A stretch of DNA of 64,000 bases from Hyphomicrobium denitrificans ATCC 51888 (GTDB taxonomy: Bacteria > Pseudomonadota > Alphaproteobacteria > Rhizobiales > Hyphomicrobiaceae): the NCBI RefSeq assembly GCF_000143145.1, contig NC_014313.1:2914001-2978000 (forward strand), in the 5' to 3' direction. Shown here piece after piece: positions 16,961-27,639 of the stretch. The notes under the pieces were generated by a model. That model was given only the letters and a program-made list of their open reading frames with translations. It made no database searches and was not told the DNA's origin. Both the position numbers and the translations under genes were made by a program. Positions within the stretch are counted from its first letter, which is position 1; each line of letters starts with the position of its first letter.

Positions 16961-18496
16961 TTACCCGCTTATTCTAATTTTCGGCTTTTTGCCGAGGAGG
17001 TCCGCCAAAGCTTCGAATCTGCGGCGCAGCCGCTCGCCGTCAAGCGCGGCATAGGCTCGCGGAATGGTCAGGACGAGCAGACCGTTTTCGTAGGTCAGGG
17101 GTGTCTGGTCGATGATCCCGGCCATGCCGATCGACAGCATATGGGCGGCCCTGATCGCGGCGCCGACGATTCGGGCCCGGCGCTGAACCCTTTTGCTGAC
17201 GAGGCTTCGCAGCCGTTCGGAAAGCTGTTCGCCGTTGGCTTCCGACGTTTCGTGGCGGTGAAAGACCGAGAGGGCAAGGAAAATCCGGCCTTGATGATCG
17301 ACGCCGCCGAGGCCCGCGTGGGCGACGGTGTTGAGGCTTTGCTCGCCGCGATAGTCGGGGTGAGCGCGCCAGCCAACATCCGACAGCAGACAGGCGGCAT
17401 GGCGAAGGCGCCGCTCGTCGGCCGTCTCTTCGAGTGCGGGATCGGCGAAAATGCGATCCGTCCAGCGGCACAACTCCCAGGCGTGCTCGACGGAGCGCGA
17501 CCGCAAAGCCGCATAGTCCTCGCAGAAGCTCAGCAACGGGTCGCGCGCTTGCTCATGCGGTGGCAGCAGGCCGTAGATCAGTCCCTCGCGGATACCGAAT
17601 ACCGAAAAGACGATCTGGCGCGGCTGCATTCGCTTGATGAGCCGTTCGAGAACGAGAGCGCCGAAGGGCAGAACTTCGCGACGGGCGCGCGCCACGCTTG
17701 CGATGCCCGGGATATCGAGCGGCTTCTTCGTCTTGCGGAATTGCTCGCAGAGATCGATCGCTTCGCGCGCCGAGAGCTTGTAGCCCTGCATCACATGCAG
17801 CGGATAGCGGATCTGCTCCATGTGCAGCTTGGCGAGCGAGCGCCAGGTTCCACCGACCGCGTAAAAAGTTCGGCCTTCGCCGTTGCCAAGCCACGACAGG
17901 CTTGCGAGCGCGCTGTCGATCGGGTCGCCCGCACGCTCGATCTTGTTGCCGGTGGTGTCGATGAGGCGCAAGCCGCCGAGCGGCAACGTCGCTTCTTCTT
18001 TCAGCCGGTCTTTCGCGAGATCGACGAGTTCGAGGCTGCCGCCGCCAAGATCGCCGGCGATGCCGTCATCGTCGACAAAGCCCATCATGATGCCCTGGGC
18101 CGCGAGCCGCGCTTCCTTCTCGCCCGAAAGAATTTCGATCGACGTGTCGAGGATGCGCTCGCCGCGCTGGATGAAGGACGGTCCGTTCTGCGCGTCGCGA
18201 ACGGCGGCGGTCGCAATGACCATCAAGTTCTTGACGCTCAGGATGCGCGCGATGGCCTTGAACCGCGCTAACGCGGCGAGTGCGCGTTCGACGGCTTCTT
18301 CGCCGAGACTTCCGGTCGTCGCGACCGAGCGCCCGAGGCCGCACAAAACCTTTTCGTTGAAGACCGGCGTCAGCGCGCGAACGGCGCCTTCATAAACGAC
18401 GAGACGCACCGAGTTGGAGCCGACGTCGATGACGCCGATAGGCTCCAATTCATTGGTGCGTTCGTTTGCACCCAGGATTTCCTTCCAACGCGTCAA
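16961..18496 (-). CDS. ppx: Exopolyphosphatase (Ppx/GppA family)
   Basis: A 511-residue Ppx/GppA phosphatase that removes terminal phosphate from polyphosphate (or hydrolyses pppGpp). The ASKHA ATP-binding-like first motif is GVIDVGSNSVRLVVYEG (residues 21-37) and the second phosphate loop is DGIAGDLGGGSLEL. The C-terminal HD-like helical domain follows about residue 330. The start is a TTG at 18496, 15 bases after the ppk stop, behind a GAGG. Adjacency to ppk and likely cotranscription support a polyphosphate role over a GppA-only role. Confidence 0.93.
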   Translation of the reverse strand: MTRWKEILGANERTNELEPIGVIDVGSNSVRLVVYEGAVRALTPVFNEKVLCGLGRSVATTGSLGEEAVERALAALARFKAIARILSVKNLMVIATAAVRDAQNGPSFIQRGERILDTSIEILSGEKEARLAAQGIMMGFVDDDGIAGDLGGGSLELVDLAKDRLKEEATLPLGGLRLIDTTGNKIERAGDPIDSALASLSWLGNGEGRTFYAVGGTWRSLAKLHMEQIRYPLHVMQGYKLSAREAIDLCEQFRKTKKPLDIPGIASVARARREVLPFGALVLERLIKRMQPRQIVFSVFGIREGLIYGLLPPHEQARDPLLSFCEDYAALRSRSVEHAWELCRWTDRIFADPALEETADERRLRHAACLLSDVGWRAHPDYRGEQSLNTVAHAGLGGVDHQGRIFLALSVFHRHETSEANGEQLSERLRSLVSKRVQRRARIVGAAIRAAHMLSIGMAGIIDQTPLTYENGLLVLTIPRAYAALDGERLRRRFEALADLLGKKPKIRISG

Positions 18497-18511
18497 GCAG
18501 GCGCCTCAACC

Positions 18512-20683
18512 TCAATCCGGCTTCAGGAAGCGGAGCGGGAAGCTCTCTTTGAGCGACTGCCCACGACCTGAGAGCGACGGATTGGTCATGAAATATTTAT
18601 GAGCGTTGAAGGCTTCCTCACCGGGCTCCGGCGCGATCCGCGTTGCGCTTCCGTCCGGATTGATCCGCCAGCTCTGCTGGTTGTCTCTCAAGTTCGCGAC
18701 CATGATCTGGTTGAGCACCTGCTCGTGGACGGTAGGATTCTTCACCGGCGCCATTGCCTCGACGCGACGGTCGAGATTGCGCGGCATCATATCGGCGGAG
18801 CTGATGTAGACGGCGGCATCGGGTGAAGGCAAGGGCCGTCCGTTTGCAAAACAGTAAATGCGGGCATGCTCTAGAAAGCGACCGACGATGCTTTTCACTC
18901 GGATGTTGCTTGAAAGGCCCGGAATGCCCGGTTTCAGGCAGCAAACACCGCGCACGATCAGATCGATCGGCACGCCAGCGTTGCTTGCGTCATATAGCGC
19001 GGAAATAATCTGCGCATCGACGAGCGAGTTCATTTTCCACCAGATGCCGCTCGGCTTGCCAGCCTTGGCGTGGCGAATCTCTTCCGCGATGTGTGTCATA
19101 ATCCGATTGCGGATGCCGTGCGGACTCGCCGCCATGCATTCGAGCTCGATCGGCTCGCCGTAGCCTGTCACAAAATTCAGAATGCGCGTGATGTCGCGGG
19201 CGATCACCGGATCAGTCGTAAACAGCGAGAGGTCGGTGTAAACGCGCGCCGTTTGCGGGTGATAGTTGCCCGTACCAATATGACAGTACGTCGTCAGCTC
19301 GCTGCCTTCGCGGCGGACGATCAGTCCGAGCTTGGCATGCGTCTTAAGTTCGGTGAAACCATAAACCACATGAACGCCGGCGCTTTCGAGATCGCGCGCC
19401 CAGCGGATGTTCGCCGCCTCATCGAAACGCGCCTTCAGCTCGACCACGGCGGTGACCGATTTACCCGCTTCAACCGCCTCCTTCAGCGCCTGAATGATGG
19501 GGCTGTCGCGTGACGTTCTATAAAGCGTCCACTTGATCGCCATGACGTTGGGATCGGCGACGGCCTGACGCAGATACTGAACGACGACGTCGAAGCTCTC
19601 GTAAGGGTGATGAACGACGATGTCTTTCTTGCGCACGGCCGCGAAGCAATCGCCGCTGAATTCCCGGATGCGTTCGGGAAAGCGGATCGGAAACGGCTTG
19701 AACATCAGATCGGGGCGATCGCCGATGATCAGCTGCGAGGTGTCGGCGAGCGCAAGGATGCCGTCCTTCACGAACACGCTTTCCTCGCGCACCTCCAATT
19801 CTTCAATGACGAATTTCTGCAGTCGCTCCGGCATGCGCGCTTCGATCTCGAGGCGGATCACGTTGCCGCGCCGACGCCGCTTCAACTGGCTTTCGTAGGA
19901 ACGAACGAGATCCTCGGCCTCTTCCTGCAGTTCGATGTCGCTGTCGCGCAGAACGCGGAATGCGCCCTGGCTCTTGATATCGAAGCCCGAGAAAAGCTCG
20001 CCGATGAAAAGGCCGATGGCGCTTTCGAGACGGACGAAACGAATGTCCTTCGGCTTCGCGGGATTCGCTTCGAGGCGGATAAATCGTTCAAGCGCCCCGG
20101 GAATCGGGATCAGCCCGTTCATGGCCTTGCCGTCCGCCGGGCGGACCAATTCCACGACAATCACCATCGCCTTGTTCGGGATAAACGGGAACGGATGCGC
20201 GGGGTCGGCGGCGATCGGTGTCAGAATCGGGAATATGCGCGTCAGAAACAGTTGCTCGAGCCAATCGCGCTCGGAGCCGGAGAGTTCCTCGGCCTGCAGG
20301 ACCGAGAGCCCAGCTTGGGAGAGCTCGGATTTGATCGTCTGCCAGAGCGCCTGCTCTTCCGCGACAAGCTTCGCCGCGAACTTGTTGATCGAGGCAAGCT
20401 GCTGCATCGGCGTCATGCCGTCTTGTGACAGCGTGGTGATGCCCGCACGGACCTGGCCGTAAACGCCAGCGGCGCGGACCATGTAGAATTCGTCGAGGTT
20501 CGCGGCGGCGATCGACAGGAAGCGCAGGCGCTCCAGCAGCGGATGCTGCGTGTTGGCCGCTTCCTCGACGACGCGACGGTTGAACTGCAGCCAGGACAGC
20601 TCGCGATTGTAAAAGCGATCCGGTCCTTTCGGGACCTCCTCGGCACCTGACTTCGCGACGCCTCTGCTCTTTGCCGTAGCCAT
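18512..20683 (-). CDS. ppk1: Polyphosphate kinase 1
   Basis: A 723-residue PPK1 that makes polyphosphate from ATP reversibly. The N-terminal helical domain opens with [19 protein letters not shown]. The two catalytic His of the phospholipase-D-like halves are in [11 protein letters not shown] (autophosphorylated His) and [12 protein letters not shown]. The length fits the family (about 700). It is followed directly by ppx, giving a kinase-phosphatase pair under one promoter or with hdaA, 90 bp upstream. Confidence 0.97.
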   Translation of the reverse strand: MATAKSRGVAKSGAEEVPKGPDRFYNRELSWLQFNRRVVEEAANTQHPLLERLRFLSIAAANLDEFYMVRAAGVYGQVRAGITTLSQDGMTPMQQLASINKFAAKLVAEEQALWQTIKSELSQAGLSVLQAEELSGSERDWLEQLFLTRIFPILTPIAADPAHPFPFIPNKAMVIVVELVRPADGKAMNGLIPIPGALERFIRLEANPAKPKDIRFVRLESAIGLFIGELFSGFDIKSQGAFRVLRDSDIELQEEAEDLVRSYESQLKRRRRGNVIRLEIEARMPERLQKFVIEELEVREESVFVKDGILALADTSQLIIGDRPDLMFKPFPIRFPERIREFSGDCFAAVRKKDIVVHHPYESFDVVVQYLRQAVADPNVMAIKWTLYRTSRDSPIIQALKEAVEAGKSVTAVVELKARFDEAANIRWARDLESAGVHVVYGFTELKTHAKLGLIVRREGSELTTYCHIGTGNYHPQTARVYTDLSLFTTDPVIARDITRILNFVTGYGEPIELECMAASPHGIRNRIMTHIAEEIRHAKAGKPSGIWWKMNSLVDAQIISALYDASNAGVPIDLIVRGVCCLKPGIPGLSSNIRVKSIVGRFLEHARIYCFANGRPLPSPDAAVYISSADMMPRNLDRRVEAMAPVKNPTVHEQVLNQIMVANLRDNQQSWRINPDGSATRIAPEPGEEAFNAHKYFMTNPSLSGRGQSLKESFPLRFLKPD

Positions 20684-20773
20684 GATTGGGATGCACTCTG
20701 AGTTCGGCCGAAAGGGCCGATCGTTGGTTTACATCTAAATTGCGAAAGCGGCGCAAAACAAGCGCCTGCCTGC

Positions 20774-21448
20774 CTAATATCCGAGTGAATCGAGCGCCGC
20801 AGCCGCGATCGCGCGGGTGACACGCCGTTGCAGCACGAGGGCCTGGCGATCCGCTTCGGCGACGAACCGTTCCGCGGCCGACATGGAGCGTTCCATGCGC
20901 ACCAGGACATAGTCAACAATATGGGGTTCGACGCTCAATTGGCGATCGGCAAATAGTTTGACGAGAACCGCGCGCAAAAGGGCGTCGTCCGGCGCCTCGA
21001 TCGAGGCCAGCGGCAACGCCTTCAGCCGGGAAAGAAGATCGGGAAGCGCAATCTTGAGATCGCCCGGCGCGGTGTCGGTCGTCAGCAGGACCTGCAGTCG
21101 CTGCTCGCGCACAAGATTGAGCAGGTGAAAGAGGGCCGCTTCGTCAGTCAGCGTCTCGATATTCTCAATTATGACAGCTCCCGCCGACGCGACGGCCGGG
21201 ACGTTTTCCCGTGTCAGCGAAGCCGCCGGGTGCAGCGCCGCCTCGGAGCGAAGTTGCCAGACGTTGGCGAGATGCGTTTTCCCGCTGCCCCTCGGTCCAA
21301 CAAGGATCGCCGCGCCGATGGGCCAATCCGGCCAGCGGTCGATGAGCGCCACGGCGGCCGCGTTCGAGTCCGAGACGAGAAAATCCTCAAGCCCCATCGC
21401 GGCGCGATGCGGCATTTCAAAAACGAGTTGCTCTGGCATGGACGCCAT
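20774..21448 (-). CDS. hdaA: HdaA/DnaA-homologue replication regulator
   Basis: A 224-residue AAA+ protein similar to the ATPase part of DnaA. The P-loop is GPRGSGKTHLA (residues 51-61); the Walker B-like region is GAVIIENIETL. It opens with QLVFEMPHRAAMGLEDF, typical of alphaproteobacterial HdaA and E. coli Hda start regions (clamp-binding motif QL.F). It lacks the DnaA DNA-binding helix. With the beta clamp it promotes ATP hydrolysis by DnaA and so limits re-initiation. It lies 15 bp downstream of the membrane-transport gene and 90 bp before ppk1. Confidence 0.9.
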   Translation of the reverse strand: MASMPEQLVFEMPHRAAMGLEDFLVSDSNAAAVALIDRWPDWPIGAAILVGPRGSGKTHLANVWQLRSEAALHPAASLTRENVPAVASAGAVIIENIETLTDEAALFHLLNLVREQRLQVLLTTDTAPGDLKIALPDLLSRLKALPLASIEAPDDALLRAVLVKLFADRQLSVEPHIVDYVLVRMERSMSAAERFVAEADRQALVLQRRVTRAIAAAALDSLGY

Positions 21449-21463
21449 TAGGGTATCGACACT

Positions 21464-22537
21464 TTATGCTTCAGCGCCGTCGCGGCCCGTGTAGACCGAA
21501 GACGATAGATACGTCTTGAGCGCGAAGCGTACGAGCACGCCGATTGCGGCGGAAACCGGCACGGCGACGAGAAGACCAAGAAATCCGAACAGATAGCTGA
21601 ACGTCAGCAACGCGAAGATCAGCCAGACGGGATGCAGGCCGACCTCGGAGCCGATGATATTCGGAGACAGGATCGCGGACTCGAGCGCCTGGCCGGCGAG
21701 CATGATGCCGATGACGATCAGGATCGGCATCGTCTCGGGCCAGAACTGCAATATCGCAAGCGTGATCGCGGTCGCCGTGCCGAGCGTCCAGCCGACGACG
21801 GGAATGAAGGCCGCAAGTCCGGTGAACAATCCGACGAGCAGGCCGTATTCAAGACCGGCCAAACTCAATGCCACGGCATAAAATGCCGCCAGCAGCACAC
21901 AGACTGCGCCTTGGCCGCGAATGAAGGCCGAAACGCGCTGATTGATTTCCACCGCGAGCGCGCGAAGCTCTCCGGCGTTGTCGCGCGGCAGCCAGGAGTC
22001 GACGCTGGAGATGATCTTCGGCCAGTCCTTCAGCGTGTAGAAAAAGACAATCGGCGTGATCAGAACGAACGAGACGAAGTTGAAGGCTGCGGCGCCCTGG
22101 TTCCAGATGCTTTGCGCAACGCCGGCCATGAACGACGGCATCGAAGAGGCAAACGAATCAAGCGCCGAGCGAACGGTTGCTTCGGCTTCGGGGTAGCGTG
22201 TCCCGAGATAATCGCGGGCGCTCGTCTCGATCATCAGCTTGATACGTTCGATCTGCCGAGGTGCCGCTTCGACGAGACCCGCCGCCTGCTGCACCAGGAT
22301 CGGGACGAGAAAGACAAGCGCCAGTACGATCAAAAACAGGACCAGCGCAAGGAGAAGAATGGACGACGCCCAGCGCGGAATACCTAAGCGACGGAGCGCA
22401 TCCACGACGGGATTGAAAAAATACGCGAGCACGAGGCCGATGACGAACGGCAGCAGAACCGGCGCGAGAAGTTGCGCGAGATAGAGGAACACGACGGCGG
22501 TCACAATCCAGAACAGAGCGTGCCGCTCAATCTGCAT
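21464..22537 (-). CDS. AI-2E family transporter (PerM-like membrane protein)
   Basis: A 357-residue integral membrane protein with about eight hydrophobic segments, beginning MQIERHALFWIVTAVVFLYLAQLL. The AI-2E/PerM family signature lies around GLFTGLAAFIPVVGWTLGT and the end segments LHPVWLIFALLTFSYLFGFLGLLVAVPVSAAIGVL. The ATG at 22537 follows GGAGGAAAAG, a strong ribosome site; an open reading further upstream crosses the preceding gene and is not used. The family is named for autoinducer-2 export, but most members have no proven substrate, and the location between a phospholipid gene and hdaA gives no hint. Confidence 0.92.
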   Translation of the reverse strand: MQIERHALFWIVTAVVFLYLAQLLAPVLLPFVIGLVLAYFFNPVVDALRRLGIPRWASSILLLALVLFLIVLALVFLVPILVQQAAGLVEAAPRQIERIKLMIETSARDYLGTRYPEAEATVRSALDSFASSMPSFMAGVAQSIWNQGAAAFNFVSFVLITPIVFFYTLKDWPKIISSVDSWLPRDNAGELRALAVEINQRVSAFIRGQGAVCVLLAAFYAVALSLAGLEYGLLVGLFTGLAAFIPVVGWTLGTATAITLAILQFWPETMPILIVIGIMLAGQALESAILSPNIIGSEVGLHPVWLIFALLTFSYLFGFLGLLVAVPVSAAIGVLVRFALKTYLSSSVYTGRDGAEA

Positions 22538-22590
22538 GGCTTCTTTTCCTCCAGTCGGCATTTGTGAGCTTCGGGAATGAGCGAGAGGTT

Positions 22591-23145
22591 CTATGCCTTG
22601 GGGTCCGTCGATTCCGAATACGTCATGTGATGCAACCAGACACGCAGGTAGACTGCGAGAGAGGCGATGGTCGTCGCGGCGGTGAGCAGGATCAGGAGCT
22701 GCACCGGTCCGTTGAGGTTCAGAAGGAAGGCTTCGTCGGCCAGCACCGTGCCCGCAAGCACGATCTGTACGAGGGTGTTGATCTTGCTGATGGCCAGCGG
22801 CTTCATCGGCGTCGGGCGATCGAGCAGCCACGACAGAACGACGGCGATGATGATCAGCACGTCGCGCGACACCACGAGGATGACGAGCCAGGACGGCAGT
22901 CGCGCAGTGACGCCAAGTGCGATGAATATGCAGACGATCAGAAGCTTGTCGGCCAGCGGATCGAGGTAAGCGCCGAGCTCGGTTTCCCAGCCGAAACGCT
23001 TCGCCAAAAATCCATCGACGGCGTCTGAAATGCCCGCGATCACAAATGCAAGAAACGCCGGCTGCAGTTCTCCCGTCAGCAGCAGCCAGAACACGACGGG
23101 CACGAGTATGACGCGACCAAGCGTAATAAGATTAGGAATACTCAC
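22591..23145 (-). CDS. CDP-alcohol phosphatidyltransferase family protein
   Basis: A 184-residue membrane enzyme with a GTG start at 23145. The CDP-alcohol motif is SDAVDGFLAKRFGWETELGAYLDPLADK-like (D-x2-D-G-x2-A then G-x3-D-x3-D; residues about 41-66). Four to six hydrophobic segments surround it, and the opening IPNLITLGRVILVP is that of PgsA-type enzymes. It may make phosphatidylglycerophosphate or act as an alternative cardiolipin synthase. Because a second pgsA is usual in these genomes, I leave the symbol empty. It is 54 bp upstream of the transporter gene. Confidence 0.9.
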   Translation of the reverse strand: MSIPNLITLGRVILVPVVFWLLLTGELQPAFLAFVIAGISDAVDGFLAKRFGWETELGAYLDPLADKLLIVCIFIALGVTARLPSWLVILVVSRDVLIIIAVVLSWLLDRPTPMKPLAISKINTLVQIVLAGTVLADEAFLLNLNGPVQLLILLTAATTIASLAVYLRVWLHHMTYSESTDPKA

Positions 23146-23318
23146 GCCGAATTGGATCCTGTGCTCGCGGCCGCCCCGCGTTCGGTTGCGCGGCTCGTTC
23201 AGAACTGCTCGACCCTACCTAGCCTCTTGGAGTTCGTCTCGTCGAGCACATCTGCGAAAATGGATGCAAAAAAACCACCGGTGCGGGCTTTTATGCCAAC
23301 AATACGCGCACCTGAGTC

Positions 23319-24455
23319 TCAATATCGCGGTCTAAGAACCCAGCCTGTCTCAGTATTTGCAAATCTGAGACCGCGCGCACCCAATGTGTTCGCAAGACCA
23401 CGAATGCCGCCGGTGAATTTCAAAGTGATGTTGGCATCGTGGTCCGACACCGAAAGAATGTTGAGGCTGTCGATGCCCGGGGTATCGAGCAGCTGGGTGC
23501 GGATCTGATCCCATTGCGCGGGGCTTGAAAACTCGGCGACGAATGTCACATCCTCACCGCCGCCTCCGGTCGTGGCTTCCCAAACAGGCGTATCAGCCGC
23601 AGCCTGCGAAGCCGCCGTCGTGACGCCGGATTTCGTCGCCTTCCATCGGCCTTCCAGTACGCCGAGCGCGACGACGGCCGCGAGCTGCGAGGCATAATCA
23701 ACGTCGCCGTCTGAAATGCGGTATGTGCGCTTCAGCAGAATTGTGCCCACCGTATCGCGGCCTGCCAGCGTCACAGTCAGCTTCTTGGCGGCAAGGTCGA
23801 GCTCGGTGACGGCCAGGACGATCAGTTTGGTTCCGTAGGCATCGTTCAAGGCGCGCAGGCCCGCATCGTCGCCAGCAAGCACTTTCGCAACCGTGTCGGA
23901 TTGTATGTCGGGCTTCAGATCGGCGATGCTGACGGGCGTGATCGTGTGATCGAGATCGAGGCCCGTCCAGGCGCGGTGCCAGACGCCATTGTCGTTCGCC
24001 GGCGTCGCGGGTTCGCCTTGTAGCGACGCCGTGACGACGGTCACCGGGGCCGCCTGCTCGTCGACGAACGGAATGCCCTGTTGCGACAGGAGCGATCGCA
24101 CGCCGTCGGGCTGAAACGAGAAATCCAGGTTGGCGATGTAGGCGGTCGCGGAGTTGCGCTCGGAACGCACGGTCACGCCCGACACGAGGTCGGCGGCCTT
24201 GACGTTCGAGATGCGCGTGAGTTGCTTATAGGCCGTGACCGGCACGATGCGTTTCAGAAGCGAGCGGAACGCGGCCTGCTGACCATCGGCCAGCGCCTGC
24301 TGTTTAGCCGCCACGGCGTTGTCGGCGGTCGCCTCGACCGGGTAGTTAGCGACCGTGTAGGCCATATTGGAGCCGGCGGCAGTCGCATGCCCCGTCAAAG
24401 CCGCAGCTATCGCCCAGAAGGTTAAAGCAACTGCCAAGGAGCGACCGGCGCGCAC
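23319..24455 (-). CDS. DUF2066 domain-containing exported protein
   Basis: A 378-residue protein with GTG start at 24455 and a signal peptide (to about HATAAG). The DUF2066 region covers the opening of the mature chain (NYPVEATADNAVAAKQQALADGQQAAF, about residues 37-62) and the following KRIVPVTAYKQL segment, through to the ALGVLEGRWK region. Function is unknown; in many alphaproteobacteria it precedes the phosphatidyltransferase, permease and hdaA genes exactly as here. Divergent from purM with 198 bp between starts. Confidence 0.88.
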   Translation of the reverse strand: MRAGRSLAVALTFWAIAAALTGHATAAGSNMAYTVANYPVEATADNAVAAKQQALADGQQAAFRSLLKRIVPVTAYKQLTRISNVKAADLVSGVTVRSERNSATAYIANLDFSFQPDGVRSLLSQQGIPFVDEQAAPVTVVTASLQGEPATPANDNGVWHRAWTGLDLDHTITPVSIADLKPDIQSDTVAKVLAGDDAGLRALNDAYGTKLIVLAVTELDLAAKKLTVTLAGRDTVGTILLKRTYRISDGDVDYASQLAAVVALGVLEGRWKATKSGVTTAASQAAADTPVWEATTGGGGEDVTFVAEFSSPAQWDQIRTQLLDTPGIDSLNILSVSDHDANITLKFTGGIRGLANTLGARGLRFANTETGWVLRPRY

Positions 24456-24653
24456 TGCATTCCCCTTCGTCGTGGATACCCCGGCCCGAATGCCTCAGTC
24501 GGCGGAGGCTTCGTTGCCCTCATTCGTCAGGGCTGCTACGACCGCCATGACGTGTTGGCAATGGGGCAAAAGTGAGTTTAACGACAAGCCACGCTCGCTT
24601 CGCCCACAAAGATGCTGAGGCTTCCGCCTCGCTCTAATTTTTTCCGAGGATAG

Positions 24654-25784
24654 ATGCCGTCGCCCACAGATAAATCCCAGAAGCCGATGACTTACGCCGA
24701 CGCCGGAGTCGACATCGATGCCGGGAATGCGCTCGTCGCCGCGATCAAGCCGCTCGCCAAAGCCACGAGCCGGGCGGGCGCGGACGTCGACCTCGGAGGC
24801 TTCGGCGGCCTGTTCGATTTGAAGCGTGCGGGATTTCGCGATCCCATTCTCGTTGCCGCCAACGACGGCGTCGGAACGAAGCTCAAGATCGCCATCGACA
24901 GCGGGCAGCATTCGACGATCGGCATCGATCTCGTTGCGATGTGCGTCAACGACCTCGTCGTGCAGGGCGCGGAGCCGCTGTTCTTTCTCGATTATTTCGC
25001 GGTCGGCAAACTCGATACGCACGTGGCGCGCGATGTCATCGCGGGCATCGCGGAAGGCTGCAAGCAAGCGGGCTGCGCACTGATCGGCGGCGAAACGGCC
25101 GAGATGCCCGGCATGTATAAGGCGGGCGACTATGACCTCGCGGGATTCTCGGTTGGAGCCGTCGAGCGCGGCGAAATCCTTCCGCGTGCGGACATTGCCG
25201 TCGGCGACGTTCTGATCGGGCTCAAGTCCTCGGGCGTGCATTCCAACGGCTACAGTCTGGTGCGCAAGCTCGCGGAACGAGCAGGGATCGACTGGAGCGC
25301 CACGGCGTCCTTCGCGCACGGTCAAACCTATGCGGAAGCGCTGCTGACGCCGACGCGCATTTACGTCAAGCCGCTGCTCGAGGCGATCCGCGCGACTGGC
25401 GGGTCGGGCGCAAATGGCGCGATCAAGGCCCTGTCGCACATCACCGGCGGCGGGTTGTCGGAAAATCTGCCGCGCGTGATGCCGAAGGATGCTTCTGCGC
25501 GGATCGATCTGTCGACCTTCAAAGCGCCAGCGGTTTTCGGCTGGCTCGCGAAAGAAGGACAGCTCGACGACGCGGAGATGCTGCGGACGTTCAACTGCGG
25601 CGTCGGCATGATCGTCATCGTAGGCAAGGCGCGCGCCGATGAGGTCATCGCGGCGCTCAAATCTGCCGGTGAAGACCCGGTCGTTGTCGGAGACGTCGTG
25701 CCGCCAACGGGCGAAAAGTCCGGGGCTAAGGGCAAGGGCGAGGCCTGGGCCGTGAAATATGACGGGAAGCTTCAGTTCGGCTGA
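24654..25784 (+). CDS. purM: Phosphoribosylformylglycinamidine cyclo-ligase
   Basis: A 376-residue AIR synthetase, fifth step of purine synthesis (FGAM + ATP to AIR). The PurM/ThiL ATP-binding landmarks are [18 protein letters not shown] (about 61-79), [19 protein letters not shown] and the [11 protein letters not shown] loop (about 145-155). C-terminal [16 protein letters not shown] completes the fold. The start [20 protein letters not shown] gives a slightly extended N-terminus; an internal Met twelve codons in is also possible. The usual partner purN is 3.7 kb downstream, split off by xoxF and a glycosyltransferase. Confidence 0.97.
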   Translation: MPSPTDKSQKPMTYADAGVDIDAGNALVAAIKPLAKATSRAGADVDLGGFGGLFDLKRAGFRDPILVAANDGVGTKLKIAIDSGQHSTIGIDLVAMCVNDLVVQGAEPLFFLDYFAVGKLDTHVARDVIAGIAEGCKQAGCALIGGETAEMPGMYKAGDYDLAGFSVGAVERGEILPRADIAVGDVLIGLKSSGVHSNGYSLVRKLAERAGIDWSATASFAHGQTYAEALLTPTRIYVKPLLEAIRATGGSGANGAIKALSHITGGGLSENLPRVMPKDASARIDLSTFKAPAVFGWLAKEGQLDDAEMLRTFNCGVGMIVIVGKARADEVIAALKSAGEDPVVVGDVVPPTGEKSGAKGKGEAWAVKYDGKLQFG

Positions 25785-25821
25785 GGCGAGAGAGCCGTCG
25801 CGCCAGCTTTGCTCATCAGCG

Positions 25822-27639
25822 TCAAGGCAACGCGAATACGGTGAGCGAGCCGCCTGCGCTTGTGTATGCGGAGAGGCTCGCAAATCCGCCGACCGCTCCC
25901 GAGCCGTCTTCCGGATTCGTCAGACCGGCCGCGAGGCCGATGCCCGCCCAGCCGCCGACGCCGGAATATACCGCGACGTACTGTTTGCCGCCGTGCATGT
26001 ACGTCATTGCGTTGCCGACGATGCCGGACGGCGTCTTGAACTTGAATAGCTCCCGGCCGTCCTTCTGATCGACGGCTTTGAAATAGCCTTCGAGTGTTCC
26101 GTAGAACGCAACCCCGCCCGCTGTCGTCAGGGCTCCGGACCAGACCGAAAATCGCTCGGGCTTCGACCAGACGATTTTGCCTTTCGCGCCGTCCCACGCG
26201 ATGAAGTTGCCGAGATCGGGCGTATCGGGGGCCGGATACATCGCGAGCGTCGCGCCGACGTACGGCTGTCCGGCAGTGTAGCGGACCTTGAACGGCTCGT
26301 AGTCCATGCAGAGATGGTTGGTCGGCACGTAGAAAAGGCCCGTCAGCTTCGAATAGGACGCAGGCTGCTGATTTTTCGCGCCGAGCGACGACGGGCAGAT
26401 GCCTTTGGTGACCTCGTCGACGCCGGTTTTGAAGGGCTCATATTTTTCGACGAGCTTTGGGCGTCCATACGTCGGGCTCGATTTGTCCATGTCGATTTCG
26501 GACGCCCAATTCACTGAAGCATCGAATTTGTCAGCGACGAGAAGCTCCCCCGTCACGCGATCCAAGGTGTAGGCGAAGCCGTTGCGGTCGAAATGCGTGA
26601 CCGCCTTGCGCATGCGGCCGTTGATTTCGAGATCCGTCAGGATCGGCTCATTGATGCCGTCGTAATCCCATTGGTCGAACGGCGTCATCTGATACACCCA
26701 CTTCGCGACGCCGGTGTCGAGGTCGCGGGCGAATATCGCCATCGCCCATTTCTGGTCGATCGGCTTGCGATCCGCCCCAGCGCGCTGCGCGGGGTTCCAC
26801 GTCGATGGGTTTCCGGTGCCGTAGTAGATCAGATTGAACTCGGGATCGTAGGCCATGTAGCCCCACGTCGGGCCGCCGCCGATTTCCCACTGATTGCCGT
26901 TCCATGTGTCGAGCGAGGAATTTTCGCCGACCGGTTTGCCAAGCGACGTGGTCTTTTCCGGATCGACCAGAATGTCGGAATCGGGCCCCATCGAATAGGC
27001 GCGCCAAATCCTGTTGCCCGAATACAGATCGTAAGCCGTGAGATAGCCGCGCACGCCGAACTCGCCGCCAGATACGCCGACGATGACTTTGTCCTTCGCG
27101 ATCAGCGGAGCGCCCGTACCCGTCGCGCCTTGTTTCGGATCGCCATCCAACACCTTCCACAGTTCGGTGCCGGTCTTGGCGTCGAGCGCGATCAGAGACG
27201 TGTCCGCCGTATGCAGCAGGATTTTTCCCTCGGTGTACTGGACGCCGCGATTGACCGTATCGCAGCACATCACGGAGATGACGGATGCGTCCTGCTTCGG
27301 CTCGTACTTCCAGATGATCTTCTGCTCGTCGTTGAGATCGAGCGCCATGACTGCGTTCGGAAACGGCGTATGCACGTACATGATGTTGCCGATCACGAGC
27401 GGGCCACCCTCGTGACCGCGAAGCACGCCGGTCGAAAAGGTCCAGGCGACCTTCAGTTCGCTGACGTTGGCGGTCGTGATCTGATCGAGCGCGGAATATC
27501 GCGTGCCGGCATAATCTCCCGACTGGATCGCCCAATTTTCCGAGTTGCGTGAAAGCTGGATGACGTTCTGATTTGCATACGCGCAAGGAGAATATGCGAG
27601 GATCGCAACCGCGATCGCGCCCCATCTGCAATCGATCAT
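25822..27639 (-). CDS. xoxF: PQQ-dependent methanol dehydrogenase, lanthanide-type XoxF
   Basis: A 605-residue periplasmic quinoprotein oxidising methanol (and possibly other short alcohols) to feed electrons to a c-type cytochrome. A signal peptide ends at CAYA. Visible active-site features: vicinal disulfide Cys125-Cys126 ([10 protein letters not shown]), metal ligands Glu193 (GGEFGVRG) and Asn277 (GTGNPSTW), and the catalytic Asp325 within W-D-Y-D-G. The extra Asp327 two residues on marks the lanthanide-dependent XoxF branch; calcium MxaF has Ala there. The ATG at 27639 is chosen for the signal peptide; the frame is open 79 codons upstream. No xoxG cytochrome, xoxJ or mxaI gene is next to it. 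Confidence 0.92.
   Translation of the reverse strand: MIDCRWGAIAVAILAYSPCAYANQNVIQLSRNSENWAIQSGDYAGTRYSALDQITTANVSELKVAWTFSTGVLRGHEGGPLVIGNIMYVHTPFPNAVMALDLNDEQKIIWKYEPKQDASVISVMCCDTVNRGVQYTEGKILLHTADTSLIALDAKTGTELWKVLDGDPKQGATGTGAPLIAKDKVIVGVSGGEFGVRGYLTAYDLYSGNRIWRAYSMGPDSDILVDPEKTTSLGKPVGENSSLDTWNGNQWEIGGGPTWGYMAYDPEFNLIYYGTGNPSTWNPAQRAGADRKPIDQKWAMAIFARDLDTGVAKWVYQMTPFDQWDYDGINEPILTDLEINGRMRKAVTHFDRNGFAYTLDRVTGELLVADKFDASVNWASEIDMDKSSPTYGRPKLVEKYEPFKTGVDEVTKGICPSSLGAKNQQPASYSKLTGLFYVPTNHLCMDYEPFKVRYTAGQPYVGATLAMYPAPDTPDLGNFIAWDGAKGKIVWSKPERFSVWSGALTTAGGVAFYGTLEGYFKAVDQKDGRELFKFKTPSGIVGNAMTYMHGGKQYVAVYSGVGGWAGIGLAAGLTNPEDGSGAVGGFASLSAYTSAGGSLTVFALP

Noticed and set aside
24495..25883. Long minus-strand frame opposite purM
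   Set aside because: It is antisense to a fully recognised gene, is Arg/Asp-rich as expected for the complement of GC-rich code, and shows no family.
25822..27639. Calcium-type methanol dehydrogenase MxaF
   Set aside because: The WDYDG motif has the extra Asp of XoxF, and there is no mxaI-like gene nearby.
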